In this document: positions 50,154 through 60,851 of the stretch, in pieces
Numbering within the stretch: the stretch's first letter is position 1
How the letters are laid out: each line of letters begins with the position of its first letter
NCBI GenBank assembly: GCA_039105265.1
Contig: JAPFFF010000007.1
Coordinates: forward strand, 2,666,001 to 2,730,000
Length of the DNA stretch: 64,000 bases
DNA from: Tritrichomonas musculus
Lineage: Eukaryota > Parabasalia > Tritrichomonadida > Tritrichomonadidae
Direction: 5' to 3'
The notes under the pieces: model-generated
The model's input: the letters and a program-made list of their open reading frames with translations, nothing else
Databases searched by the model: none
Told to the model about the DNA's origin: nothing
Position numbers and translations under genes: made by a program

Positions 50154-52667
50154 ATGATAACAAACATAAACGAAGATTTCATACTAAACGAAGTAAAAAA
50201 AAGGGACTATCAAGATATGCTCGTATTCATGTTCCAAAATAGTAAGTTAACACAAATAACAACAATTATTGGTAATATTATTGAGTATCTTAAGAATCCT
50301 CGTAACTATGTCAAAGATGTAAAAACAAATTTAAAAGATATGCTTGATAAATATAACGCAAAGCCTAAAGGAACTTCAAGACAAAAAAATGAATTAGCTA
50401 AAATACTTGATTCAAAAGCGAATTACTTTATTGATTTAACCAACTATCTGAAAAATAAAGAAAAACCTGTTTCCATTCCACAAGTTGAAGAGGAGGAGGA
50501 GCCCGATTTAGCAGACCATTATTTCAGAAATCGACTTAATAAAGACATTGAATCACTTAATGATTTAGTTATACTTGATAGTAATCATATTAATGCTTTA
50601 CAATTATTTTATCGTATTGCTGATGACTCAGAGAAGTATTCAGTATTCAATAAAAAAGATACCGCACAGATTCAATCACTTGTCAAATCATTGACAAATA
50701 ATATAGACTCACATAAAAACAATGAGGCATCAGATAATATAAATAACCTAATGCAATTTGAGAATATTAGAAGAAAAACCAATATTGAAACAATGAAAAA
50801 GATAGCAGAAACTAATCAAGAAGGTCAACAATTATCAGATGCTTACAATAAATCTTCTACAATTGATGCTAATCAACTTAAGAAATTTGGCTTATTAAAC
50901 GATGATTTTACTGCTGAAAACCTTTATGATTATTATAATCGAGCTATAAATCCCAAAGATGATTCTGACATCAGAGTAAAAAAACTTGTATTACAATTAC
51001 ATGATGCAATACGCGAAACAAACATATTTGAAGAAACAACTGAGCCTAAAAACAAAAAGAAGCTCAAACAATTAATAAAGTATATTAAAGAGAAGCACTT
51101 TGTGCCTGGCGCCGAAGGCGCAAATGGTGACCGAGAAATATTTTATAACATGAATAGTGAATCACAAAGTTCTGACGATAATAATGTTGATAATGAATAT
51201 TTTTCCATTCCTAAATCAATGTCAAAGCCTGTATTTAAATCACCATCTAAAAAACCTGTACTTAGTTCTGAAAACTACGAAGATTTATTTAATGTTGATA
51301 TTGCAGCACCAGAAGGTGTATCTCCAATCGATACTGATGAATTCAAAAGCAATTATATGCAGTCTGTCCCAACTGGTAAACGTGCTGGTAAAACATTTGA
51401 AGCTTCACAAAAACGTTTAAATGACTTATACATTTTCGAAAATAAACAAAGTATTGATGTTAGTAAATTCCGAGGGGAATTATTTGATATTCTTATTAAT
51501 GGTAATTATCGTATTAAATTCTCTCCAAAATGTGCTACAAGAGATGGCGCAGAAGCCTATTGTAAGAAGAAATTTGATAAAAATGGATATCCATTATATC
51601 GATTAATTCCTGCAAGGAGAGACACTAAAGACCCTCTTGGTAATCCAATTTGTGACTTAAATGGCGACAAAGTAGAGGACATCGTTATTGTTGACACTCG
51701 TGGTAAACCTGTTATAATTAATGGATTCCGTCTTGTTAAAGCAGACCCTTATAAGAAATTATGGCAAACCGAACGCATTGCTGGTAAAACAGATGATTCA
51801 TTTGAAGTATGGATGAAAAATCTTACCGGCACTATTAAAACATGGAATTATAAACAAGACCAATGGGATGCTGGTAAAATCGACCTTAAATATGATGGAG
51901 ATTTCAATAAAGCAGTTATTGCTTATCAGAAGGTTGGTTTATCTAAACCCAAAGTCAGCACCAAACTTAATGCAAGAGGATTATGGAGTTCAATCTTTTC
52001 AAAAATATGGCAATTAGCACTCTATAATATGTTTGGAGGAGAAGTTGTAATTGATGGAGAAAGTGTAAATTATCAATTTTTGGAACCATTGAAGGGTATA
52101 TTCAGTTATTTAAAAATATGTACCGCTGTATTTATTTTACAATATGAATTGAAAGTAATGAAATCACATAAATGTAATAATTGGAATGAATGGGTTAAAT
52201 ATAAAAAAGTACACTCAAAAGCAGTAAATTCTGAATTAGGTCTTATGATTCAAGAAGATTATAATACTAATATGAAAGATGTTATCCCAATTGGCGGTGA
52301 AATAAATGGTTCAGCTGAAATATCAGAACGATTAGGAGAAATATTATCCCTAACAATTAAACTAATAGCTAAAGTTGGACTTGGATATACAGAAGAAAAG
52401 AAAGGACGATTTGTACAATTAGTACAGAAAATATTGGAAAATAAAGCAACTAAAGAAGAAAAGAAACAATTACGAGAACACTTTGGTTCAAATATTGATA
52501 AACATATTAATTTGAATGTTGGCGGAAATTACATTGAAGTTAAAAATTTGTATAAATCAATGTATGATGATTATCGTGACAAAACATATATTAAATCAAG
52601 AACTGATGAAGACTTCATTAAATCGAAATTGTTAAAATTTAACATGTGTTGGTGTATCAGGAATTGA
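50154..52667 (+). CDS. Maverick 2 conserved 837-residue protein with DxNGDxxxD loop
   Basis: The N-terminal 350 residues are helical and charged with a linker (VEEEEEPDLADHYF); the core about residues 450-640 has PICDLNGDKVEDIVIVDTRG followed by KPVIINGFRLVKADPYKK, equivalent to the 386-residue protein of Maverick 1. The C-terminal 200 residues are helical. As it is conserved between two quite different Mavericks it is probably a structural or core protein. Here it is on the plus strand, in contrast to Maverick 1. Its 3' end overlaps the KilA-N remnant by 36 bases. Function not known. Confidence 0.6.
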   Translation: MITNINEDFILNEVKKRDYQDMLVFMFQNSKLTQITTIIGNIIEYLKNPRNYVKDVKTNLKDMLDKYNAKPKGTSRQKNELAKILDSKANYFIDLTNYLKNKEKPVSIPQVEEEEEPDLADHYFRNRLNKDIESLNDLVILDSNHINALQLFYRIADDSEKYSVFNKKDTAQIQSLVKSLTNNIDSHKNNEASDNINNLMQFENIRRKTNIETMKKIAETNQEGQQLSDAYNKSSTIDANQLKKFGLLNDDFTAENLYDYYNRAINPKDDSDIRVKKLVLQLHDAIRETNIFEETTEPKNKKKLKQLIKYIKEKHFVPGAEGANGDREIFYNMNSESQSSDDNNVDNEYFSIPKSMSKPVFKSPSKKPVLSSENYEDLFNVDIAAPEGVSPIDTDEFKSNYMQSVPTGKRAGKTFEASQKRLNDLYIFENKQSIDVSKFRGELFDILINGNYRIKFSPKCATRDGAEAYCKKKFDKNGYPLYRLIPARRDTKDPLGNPICDLNGDKVEDIVIVDTRGKPVIINGFRLVKADPYKKLWQTERIAGKTDDSFEVWMKNLTGTIKTWNYKQDQWDAGKIDLKYDGDFNKAVIAYQKVGLSKPKVSTKLNARGLWSSIFSKIWQLALYNMFGGEVVIDGESVNYQFLEPLKGIFSYLKICTAVFILQYELKVMKSHKCNNWNEWVKYKKVHSKAVNSELGLMIQEDYNTNMKDVIPIGGEINGSAEISERLGEILSLTIKLIAKVGLGYTEEKKGRFVQLVQKILENKATKEEKKQLREHFGSNIDKHINLNVGGNYIEVKNLYKSMYDDYRDKTYIKSRTDEDFIKSKLLKFNMCWCIRN

Positions 52668-53316
52668 TTCCTTCCAAATGAAGAAAACATAATCATGTTC
52701 ATGATTATTTGGAACAGTTCTTGGAATTAAATTGTTAATTTGATTTTGTTGGTCATTGATTTGAATTTGTTGTATATAAATTTCAGAATCTTTTTCATAA
52801 ATTCGACTTTTATGCCAATCAATTGACATTTCATTCATATCATTTTGAAATTTTAATTCATTAATTTGTTCTTGCAATTGTTTGCGTTGCTGATTAAAGT
52901 ATGAATCAAGAAGTTTCATTATATCAAATGAATATGATGGGGAACACCAAATAGCAATATGATTAACAAGTAAACGGTGAACATAATAACCTCTCAATCC
53001 GTTTGGTAAATCATCTCGTTTTTCATATAATTTTTCGGTGAACATAAATTCCTTTTAATTCGTTAGGTAAATTTGGTCGGTTTTCATATAATTTCTGGTC
53101 CGGAGGAATTCCGCCGGACCCATTTATGTATTCAAGAAGTTCTTTTGAACTTTGATTTTGAAACCAGTGACGAGCTGGTTTATTTGATTGACATGAATTA
53201 ATTATAGATTGCATTTGAAACATATCATCAGAAATTGAATGAATAATTCGAAGTTTTTCGTTATATTGAATAATTTCGTATTTAGCATTAATTGATGTAA
53301 CGATTGTTGAGTTCAT
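52632..53316 (-). pseudogene. Maverick 2 KilA-N gene, broken
   Basis: The start at 53,316 has the TTCAAAAATG initiator context. The sequence matches the Maverick 1 KilA-N protein through the whole DNA-binding domain (IQYNEKLRIIHSISDDMFQM, RHWFQNQSSKELL, YYVHRLLVNHIAIW, FDIMKLLDSYF) and the beginning of the second domain (FFIWKESIPD). The gene is not whole. A 24-base palindrome with a GGAATTCC core lies inside it at 53,097-53,120. Confidence 0.8.
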
Positions 53317-53968
53317 TTTTGAAGAAGAAAAAAAATTAAAAAAAATTTAAATTTGAAAAATTAATTTTATTAATCCACTTTTTGAATGGTGTAATTATAA
53401 ATAATGAGATTTTCAAAAACTCATATGTAGAATCATTTTGAGGAACTAGTTTTAAAAATATATGTTATTCTCGTAGTCCCCAATTTAATTTTGTGTTTTA
53501 TTAGAAACTTGAAATTTCAAGATATTAGATGGGGATATCATCTGAAATCAAAAATCGAAAAAGTGGTATTATTGAATTCGGGGTCTTGTGCTGATTAATA
53601 ATATATCAATATTTTTTTCTAAATACCGCTCTAAATGAAGAATCAAAAAAATCGGAAAAATCGGATAAATTGAATAACCATTCAATTTTAAAAATTTATA
53701 ATCAAAATAACAAGATGCCATTTTAAATGTAATTCAATTTTTCAGATTCTGCAGAAATTCTTCACAATTGTCTCAGATTTATAAGAGGAATTTTAATTTG
53801 AATGGTCATTTAATTTTACAGATTTATAAGATGATTTTATTTTGAATAGTTATTCAAAAATACAGATTTATAAGATGATTTAATTTGAATAGTTATTCAA
53901 TTTTACAGAAAATCAGATTTATAAAATAAACTAAATAACGAATAAAAAAATTTTTTTTAATAATTTAT
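53317..53968. repeat. Gap with a 45-bp tandem repeat
   Basis: Non-coding. At about 53,775-53,925 a unit of roughly 45 bases containing ACAGATTTATAAGATGATTT and TTGAATAGTTATTCAA is repeated about three times. It stands upstream of the KilA-N gene and downstream of the polymerase gene, and may be the counterpart of the iterated array in Maverick 1. Confidence 0.55.
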
Positions 53969-55836
53969 AGAGTGGCAGTACATATAATTTACGGATTAAA
54001 ATTTTTTATTGAGGATATTATATTTTTTTAACATGTTTTTTAATATTATATAACTAATTTGATATAAATAATACTAGTTAATTATTAATATATTTACCAA
54101 TTAAAAAATATATATTTTGATTACTTTATTTTTTGTAAATATTTCAAATAATTTAAGAAATAATAATGAAACATTTTTATATTCTGAATATAAACATATA
54201 ATAACTCATTTATATACTTATAATATTTTTAATATATGTTTAATAATTATATTATATTTTAATTTTAAAATTAATTTGTTATTTATTATAATATATGAAA
54301 AATGTTCATATATTATTTTAATTCAAATTTTCACAAAGAATTGAATTTTATATTAAAAAAATTTCAATTTATTTTGTTTAAAACAGTCTTGTTTTAATTA
54401 ATTTACTAAAATTTCAAAATAAATCTTAGTCTTTTATCATTAAGTCATATTTATGTATATTATTAAATATTAAAATTATGAAAATACGATTCACAATTAA
54501 AAAACTGATATTTGTTTACTTTATTGGATTTAATTGCTAATTAAAGTTGTTTTAAAATAAAAATCACTGATAACATTCTTTATTTATAATGCTTTTTTAA
54601 AATATAATCTTTTTACGATTTTTTTTTCAAAATTTGATGGTTTTTATAATATTATCATCATCAAATTAGATATAATACGATTATAAAATATATTAATATG
54701 ATTATTATGATTTATTCATTTTATTCTAGATTGATAATTTAAAAAAAAATATGAAAAAGCTGATATAACAAAATATAAAATATATCTTAATATTTTATTC
54801 ATATATAAATTTTAATAAAATAAAAAATCTTAATATTATTGGAGATATTATCATGTTTTTCATTATCATATAAAACAAACTTTTAAATTGATTATTAATT
54901 TAAAAAAATAATTATTTGAAATTTTTAAAATTGAATTAATGCATTAATTTTTAAAACATATACAGTAATTCCAAAAATCTCAGATATATTCAATTAATCT
55001 CAGACATTTTTGAGAAAACTTTTAATTATTTGAAAGAATTTATTCAATCTATAGAATTATTTTAAGAGTATATTTGTTCAATGATTTGAATAGGCAATGA
55101 TATTTGACCTTTTTATTCTTCATTGAAAAAGTAGGAATTTTGAAAGTTTTTTGAAAAAAATTGAAAGTCTTTCAGTGAGTTTTCTCAAAAATGTCTGAGA
55201 ATTTTTCTTTATGTCTGAGATTATTTGAATTACGGTAGTATACAATTCTATAAATAATAAACAAATTACTATTTTAGAAAATATAAAATATAAAAACAAA
55301 AAATATTAATTTATATTTAAAATAATTAGTAACAACTAATTTATTAATGATACAATTATTTTATTTTTTAATAATACATTGAAAATAAAATCTCATAATT
55401 AATTGTATGAGCTTACATAAAATATTTTTAATTCTCAAAAAAAAGTATAGAATTTTTTAAAAAATCTATTCAAAAAAAAGACTTTTCTGAGCATAAAATA
55501 TACGTTAAGTTCTCAATTTTAGCAAATTTTGGATTCTTGATTTACAAAATCTACCTAGTCGATTCCCAATTTTATTAGGGGGATCTTAATGTTTTAGTCG
55601 AATTAATAAATTGACCTAACGGATCCTATCATTAAACCGTCAATCTTTCTAAATTGAAAAACCTAAAATATCATAAAAATCTAATGCATTATCATTAATC
55701 AGGTTATTTATTTATATTAAACTATTGAGCAAGTATCCGGGGAAACATTTTTGGTGTTTGTATTTATTGTAGTTATTGAAATATAAGAGTTTCAAATTGA
55801 ATAAAGACGTTAAAAAGTTTCATGTACTGCCCCTCT
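53969..55836. mobile_element. 1.9-kb hAT-like non-autonomous insertion in Maverick 2
   Basis: Ends AGAGTGGCAGTACAT and, inverted, AGAGGGGCAGTACAT; the 8-bp direct repeat TAATTTAT stands on both sides (53,961-53,968 and 55,837-55,844). No transposase frame is present. Both the duplication length and the AGAG end agree with the insertion at 38,880-41,740, though the subterminal sequences differ. It contains a further nested TIR element. Confidence 0.8.
54961..55237. mobile_element. Nested 277-bp TIR element (MITE)
   Basis: TACAGTAATTCCAAAAATCT and the inverse of TAATCTCAGA...GAATTACGGTA form ends with repeated TCTCAGA phrases; TTTTTGAGAAAAC occurs inverted further in. TA flanks fit a mariner/Tc1-type MITE. 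Ends are imperfect, so it is older than its neighbours. Confidence 0.6.
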
Positions 55837-55863
55837 TAATTTATTTTTCATATTATTTTTGAT

Positions 55864-55883
55864 GGTATGGGAATTCCCATACC
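55864..55883. promoter_or_regulatory. Perfect 20-bp palindrome after the polymerase gene
   Basis: GGTATGGGAATTCCCATACC ends seven bases before the polymerase stop codon (downstream side). Its form, GGT-GG-GAATTC-CC-ACC, is the same as the palindromes at 27,379 and 53,097. A transcription terminator or protein-binding site is possible. Confidence 0.65.
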
Positions 55884-55890
55884 TTCCATT

Positions 55891-58800
55891 TCATTGAATA
55901 ATATAATCATTAGCAGTAATTCCTTTAACAAATGGTGCACATGAATTATTTTCTAAAACAATCATTTTTGTATGTAAACCAGTTAACGCATTTTTTTGAA
56001 TAGTCAATTTTGACATTTGATTTCCATTCATTTGAAGATTAATATTCTTACCTTGTTTAACAGAATTGTTTTCAATAATTGATTTATAATCTGGATATTT
56101 AATATCATTCTTTTTAAGTGATACTCCTTTCAATTTTAATGATTTGGTTTGCCCATTATTATTCCAAATGGTGAAACATTTTGGAGCAAGTGCAATTTGA
56201 TTATCCCCATATTTCTCAACACTTAGACCTAATATCTTTTTTTCATCTTCGATTGTTCCAATATTAGGATTTGGCATGAATTTATAAATATGTTTGTCAT
56301 AGTATTCTTTGTTTTTGATAATGTAATCGAAATTTTGAGTTGGTGGTTCATTTGGATTCCCGGCGATAGCCCAGTAATATGAATCGGTATCGAGGGATGT
56401 TAAATGTAAACGTTCCATATCCAAGCATCGATTCATGAAATCATAATAGAAAGTCAAATACCAGAATTTTGCATTATCTAATGTCCAAAGAGATTCTTGG
56501 ATGCAAGTTGTGCAATGATATGATTTGGGTGAATGTTGTATCATAAATGTGTTATCATTTAATTGAGCACCACCCATATAAGTTTGTGATATAATTGATT
56601 GGTAAGCCTTATTTGCATCACAGATTTTGATTTTAGAGAACTTCTCTGTATTCATTCCATCATATCCATAAGAACCGTTCATTGAGATTTTGTAAAATTT
56701 TTCATTCGCTACGCTCAAGTCGCTTTCAGCGCCATTCCCATTTGTTTTACCAGAGATGATATCTTGACGTTTTTTCATAAATTCATTAACAAATTGGTTG
56801 AATCCAGTGTGACATTCATATTGTGAAACAGATTTGACATCATCGATTATCAATCCGTGGTCGAGAAGGAACCAAAGGTAATAATTTGAGAAAACCATGT
56901 ATTCCCCATTTGTGTCAAGCAACATTGTTAATTTACGTTCTTCCTTATCGATTGAATTTAAATTGTTTGATTTCATGTAATTGTACATGTATGAACCAAT
57001 TGTTTCTTCATTATTTGTGATATTAATGTTTCGAAATACTGGTGGAAAATTAATGAAATAATTGATTTTTGATTTGGGACAAGATAGTTTCACAACAGCA
57101 TAGAAAACATAATTTGGTTTATTTGAAAAACGTGATTTTGAAGTTATGATTTTCATACAACGTTCTCGAGATTGTTTATCCTTTGCTTCAATCCTTCGAA
57201 TGAAAGCACCTGGCATGAACATAATTCCTCCATGGTACTTAATAAATGGATGTGAATTTGATGAAAATGATGAAGGATAAAGTGAATTGAAATCAATTCC
57301 AAGAATATGTGTTTGAATATTATTTGTATCATATGAGATTACCTTGTTATTAATTCCGTCGTAACGGAATTTGTTGATATGAGTTTCACCTTTGATGTTA
57401 ACACGATGCATTACATTTGATAATCCACCAGCAATTGCATTTCGAATTGTATAATATTCATCTTCATTATTTATCAAAGTTGGAAGATGATGTAGTTTGC
57501 AATATTTTTTTAATTGAATTCTCAATGCAGTTATTTTTGGGTCATCTCGTTTTCGAAGTTTATTACATTCAGCACAAGCCAACAAACAATTTGAAAATTC
57601 ATGTCCAATTTCATTGTTAATTCTATCAAGAGTTGGTTTGTTTTGATATGTGAAATGCTCTTTGCAAAGATGACATTTACCCTTAATTGAGTCATTGTAA
57701 AGTTTGAGAAATGCTTTGTAATCATTGGACGAAACACATTTTGAAAGGTCTCTTTTAATTGGATGAGATAAGTTATATCGTTCATCTTGTTTGTAATAAT
57801 TTTCACATTTGAATTGCCACCATTTAGGGTTTGGCATGAATTCATTGTATTTGTGTATAGGATTGTAATTTTCATGAGGATTGAAATCCTTGTATGCCAG
57901 AGCATATTTTATACAAGATGCATTCTTAGATAATGATAGATTGGATATCAAATCAACTTTGTATTGAGCATTGAGTTGAATTAAATTGTCAATTGGTTTA
58001 ATCATCATTTCAACATCATTGTCATTATAAGCAAGCAAGTAATCCCATCGTGTTTTATAGTTTTTAGCATCTTCGAGATATATTTGGTAATCAGATTTTG
58101 AGAGTGGATTTTTTTGGTTGAGATAGCTGTCAAAGTCGTTGTATGAAAATGGTTCGGATTTAGATAATACTTCATTGTAGTTTGATGAATTGACAGCCTC
58201 ATATGGAAAGATTCCTTTCACAGAATTAGTTTCACCACCAAAATCAATACCGAATTGTTTTAATGTACCTCCAGCAACAAATGATTGAGCATCAATAAAT
58301 CGTAATTTTGTTGGAAGGTGGTCTGAAACGAGAATGAATTGTTTTAATGAAGATATTGTTCCAATTAATGAATTTGATTCAACTTTCCAGTGTGAATGAT
58401 TGAGATATTTCTTGAACAAATTAGAATCAAATCTTGAAGAATTAAATCCGAAAACGGTTATGGTATAAATATTTGTATCAATATCATAAATTTTATCAGC
58501 AGGGAGAAATGATTTGTCATAAACGATTTTATCATTCAGTACTTCCATCGATTGTTCAAACAACCATGAAATCCATTCTGGAATAAACTCTTCAGACTCT
58601 CTTAGTGAAAAGTGTTTTGTAATTAATCCTGAAGATAATTTAACACATGAAGCAACTGAAAGAGGTATTAAACGTGAATTGATTACAGTTGAATCAGAAA
58701 TCGATTTGTTAACTGATTGTTCCATCGTTTCAAAATCGTATGTCATATAATAAATGTTAGGTTTCCATTCTAAATCGTATGCCAAACAATATTCATAAAC

Positions 58801-60765
58801 TGGGTTATTTAAGATATGTGGACAGAATGGAAGTGGTTCCTTGTTTGGAATAAAGTTCTTCTTGAAGACACCATCACAATGTTTGACATGAGATTCAAAT
58901 CTAAACATATTTTTAGGTCCACGATGAGTATATGAATGACATTTTGGGCAAATATGTATTTGAGTTAATTTTTCAGGATTCTTAATGTACATGATATGAA
59001 TTATTTGGTCTTTCGAGAAAAGTAATGCAGAATGAGTTGGATAAGATTTATCGAAAAACCATTGTTCAGATAAGTCGTAATATGAAGAATTATCAGTTTT
59101 AGTAAATTCATATATATTAATATTGAGATGATGTTTCTTAGCTAATTCTTCCATTTGTTCCATCGTTACACCTTTGAATTCATTGAGAATCTTTAATCCT
59201 TGTTTTGGAATTTTAGTTGTATATTCAATGTTATGTTCTTTGAGAAGTATTTTTTTAGCAACCTTAGTTCGTTCCTTTATTTGATATTTTTGAGTATATG
59301 CAAGTTTATGTATTTCAACATTATTTACAATTATGATATCACTCAAACAGATTGCTAAAAATCGGTAGAAACATAATTTATCATCTTCATTGTCAGCAAT
59401 AATGCATTCACTTCTTAAAAATTCAATTGGTAAATCTTTAATATGTCCGGTTACTTTTCGCATTCTCGAAACAGTAAATGAAATTGAACCAACGATTGTT
59501 AATTTAGTTGATGAAGTTGATGTTTCATATGAATTGAGATTCGATTCAATATACATTTTAACATAATCAAGGTCCTGTAATGATGATATTATTATAGGAA
59601 TTGTAGATTGATAATTTTTCCAATTAATATTTCGTGCTTCATATTCGAAATGGTCCTTTTCTTCATTCTCCAAATCATGAACAGGAGTTTCAAATACACC
59701 AGATAATTGGAAATGAATTTTGAATGGTTTGAGTTCTCTATCAAATACTTGTTGCAATGATTCGAAGATTTGATTTAATGATGAGATTTGATTGAAATAA
59801 TAAATAACAATTGGGGAGCCATTGTATTCCTCTTTATCAACATAATCTTTATCATATTTGGTATAATAATCCCAAACCTCAACTGCTTTATCAAAATCAT
59901 GTGGTTCATTAATCATAAGATAATCATTGTGTTTTGATTTAAATTTGTTATTGAATTTATCAAGATATTCATATAATTCTTCGTTTTCAGGAATATAATA
60001 TTCAAGTAAATGGGATTTATCGTGAATTTCTTTTTGTTCAATTTTCTTGAGATTCTCTTCTTTATTATATTGTTTAATTAATTTAATTGCATTATCGACT
60101 GCTTCATAAGCACGTTTAATTGCATTTTCAATTTTTTCTTTTTTCAATTGATTATCAAATTTGTTCTGAGAATTAATTCTTACAAGTTCATCTAAAGAAT
60201 TGATTTGTTTGTATTCGTTTTTATCAAATTTGTTGAAGAAATTATTATCATCACGAACTTGTTTATCATGAAATTCTTGATTGATTTGTTGTTGTTGTTC
60301 ATTGAAATATTGATAATCAGATTCATTTGGTTGTTCATCTTCATAAAATGATTCACGATTTAATATATCTTGATAATTGTGTTCATAAGATTTATTTAAT
60401 TCATGCTGTTTATTATAATATTGATTATATGTTTCATTCAATTCATCATCATTAATCGATTCATTATTAATATAATCTAGATAATTTTGTTCATATTGAC
60501 GACGATTTTGTTCATGAGTTATGAAATTATCAAGTTTTATCAGAAAATCATCACTATTATTAAAATCAAGCCCAATTATTTGTTGGGCATTATGTTGATT
60601 AAGATATGTATATAATGTTCTGATATTTCGTAATTTAGCACCTCCTCGATATCGACGAGTATCTGCAATTTCAAAATTTTCATTAAGTCCTTGATTAATA
60701 TTATTAATAGATTCAATAATATCGTCATTAGTAAAATCAATAAATGAATTTTGGTTGAAAGCCAT
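55891..60765 (-). CDS. Maverick 2 DNA polymerase B with HNH-like insert
   Basis: A 1624-residue family B polymerase. The first 260 residues are Gln/Asn/Tyr/Glu-rich and probably disordered. A zinc-finger-like segment (CPKCHSYTHRGPKNMFRF ... HVKHCDG) lies near 615-640. Exonuclease motifs: YMTYDFETME (about 672), FGFNSSRFDSNLF, YNDNDVEMM. Polymerase motifs: DFNSLYPSSFSS (about 1155), KFYKISMNGSYGYDG (about 1355), LDTDSYYW (about 1457). Between Exo III and motif A, at about 1025-1073, there is CHLCKEHF ... LDRINNEIGHEFSNCLLACAEC, the two CxxC pairs and central D-R-I-N/H-N order of an HNH endonuclease. It would be a protein-primed replicase; the HNH part may nick DNA. It differs deeply from the Maverick 1 enzyme. 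Confidence 0.9.
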   Translation of the reverse strand: MAFNQNSFIDFTNDDIIESINNINQGLNENFEIADTRRYRGGAKLRNIRTLYTYLNQHNAQQIIGLDFNNSDDFLIKLDNFITHEQNRRQYEQNYLDYINNESINDDELNETYNQYYNKQHELNKSYEHNYQDILNRESFYEDEQPNESDYQYFNEQQQQINQEFHDKQVRDDNNFFNKFDKNEYKQINSLDELVRINSQNKFDNQLKKEKIENAIKRAYEAVDNAIKLIKQYNKEENLKKIEQKEIHDKSHLLEYYIPENEELYEYLDKFNNKFKSKHNDYLMINEPHDFDKAVEVWDYYTKYDKDYVDKEEYNGSPIVIYYFNQISSLNQIFESLQQVFDRELKPFKIHFQLSGVFETPVHDLENEEKDHFEYEARNINWKNYQSTIPIIISSLQDLDYVKMYIESNLNSYETSTSSTKLTIVGSISFTVSRMRKVTGHIKDLPIEFLRSECIIADNEDDKLCFYRFLAICLSDIIIVNNVEIHKLAYTQKYQIKERTKVAKKILLKEHNIEYTTKIPKQGLKILNEFKGVTMEQMEELAKKHHLNINIYEFTKTDNSSYYDLSEQWFFDKSYPTHSALLFSKDQIIHIMYIKNPEKLTQIHICPKCHSYTHRGPKNMFRFESHVKHCDGVFKKNFIPNKEPLPFCPHILNNPVYEYCLAYDLEWKPNIYYMTYDFETMEQSVNKSISDSTVINSRLIPLSVASCVKLSSGLITKHFSLRESEEFIPEWISWLFEQSMEVLNDKIVYDKSFLPADKIYDIDTNIYTITVFGFNSSRFDSNLFKKYLNHSHWKVESNSLIGTISSLKQFILVSDHLPTKLRFIDAQSFVAGGTLKQFGIDFGGETNSVKGIFPYEAVNSSNYNEVLSKSEPFSYNDFDSYLNQKNPLSKSDYQIYLEDAKNYKTRWDYLLAYNDNDVEMMIKPIDNLIQLNAQYKVDLISNLSLSKNASCIKYALAYKDFNPHENYNPIHKYNEFMPNPKWWQFKCENYYKQDERYNLSHPIKRDLSKCVSSNDYKAFLKLYNDSIKGKCHLCKEHFTYQNKPTLDRINNEIGHEFSNCLLACAECNKLRKRDDPKITALRIQLKKYCKLHHLPTLINNEDEYYTIRNAIAGGLSNVMHRVNIKGETHINKFRYDGINNKVISYDTNNIQTHILGIDFNSLYPSSFSSNSHPFIKYHGGIMFMPGAFIRRIEAKDKQSRERCMKIITSKSRFSNKPNYVFYAVVKLSCPKSKINYFINFPPVFRNINITNNEETIGSYMYNYMKSNNLNSIDKEERKLTMLLDTNGEYMVFSNYYLWFLLDHGLIIDDVKSVSQYECHTGFNQFVNEFMKKRQDIISGKTNGNGAESDLSVANEKFYKISMNGSYGYDGMNTEKFSKIKICDANKAYQSIISQTYMGGAQLNDNTFMIQHSPKSYHCTTCIQESLWTLDNAKFWYLTFYYDFMNRCLDMERLHLTSLDTDSYYWAIAGNPNEPPTQNFDYIIKNKEYYDKHIYKFMPNPNIGTIEDEKKILGLSVEKYGDNQIALAPKCFTIWNNNGQTKSLKLKGVSLKKNDIKYPDYKSIIENNSVKQGKNINLQMNGNQMSKLTIQKNALTGLHTKMIVLENNSCAPFVKGITANDYIIQ

Positions 60766-60851
60766 TTGTCAAAAATAAAAATGTGGAAAAAAATTAGTTC
60801 AAAAATTTAAAATTTAAGAATCTGTTTCAAAAAAATATTTTAATCGTTTGT

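Noticed and set aside
54117-54344. Frame of 75 codons inside the hAT-like insertion
   Set aside because: Composition of random AT-rich DNA; no transposase motif.
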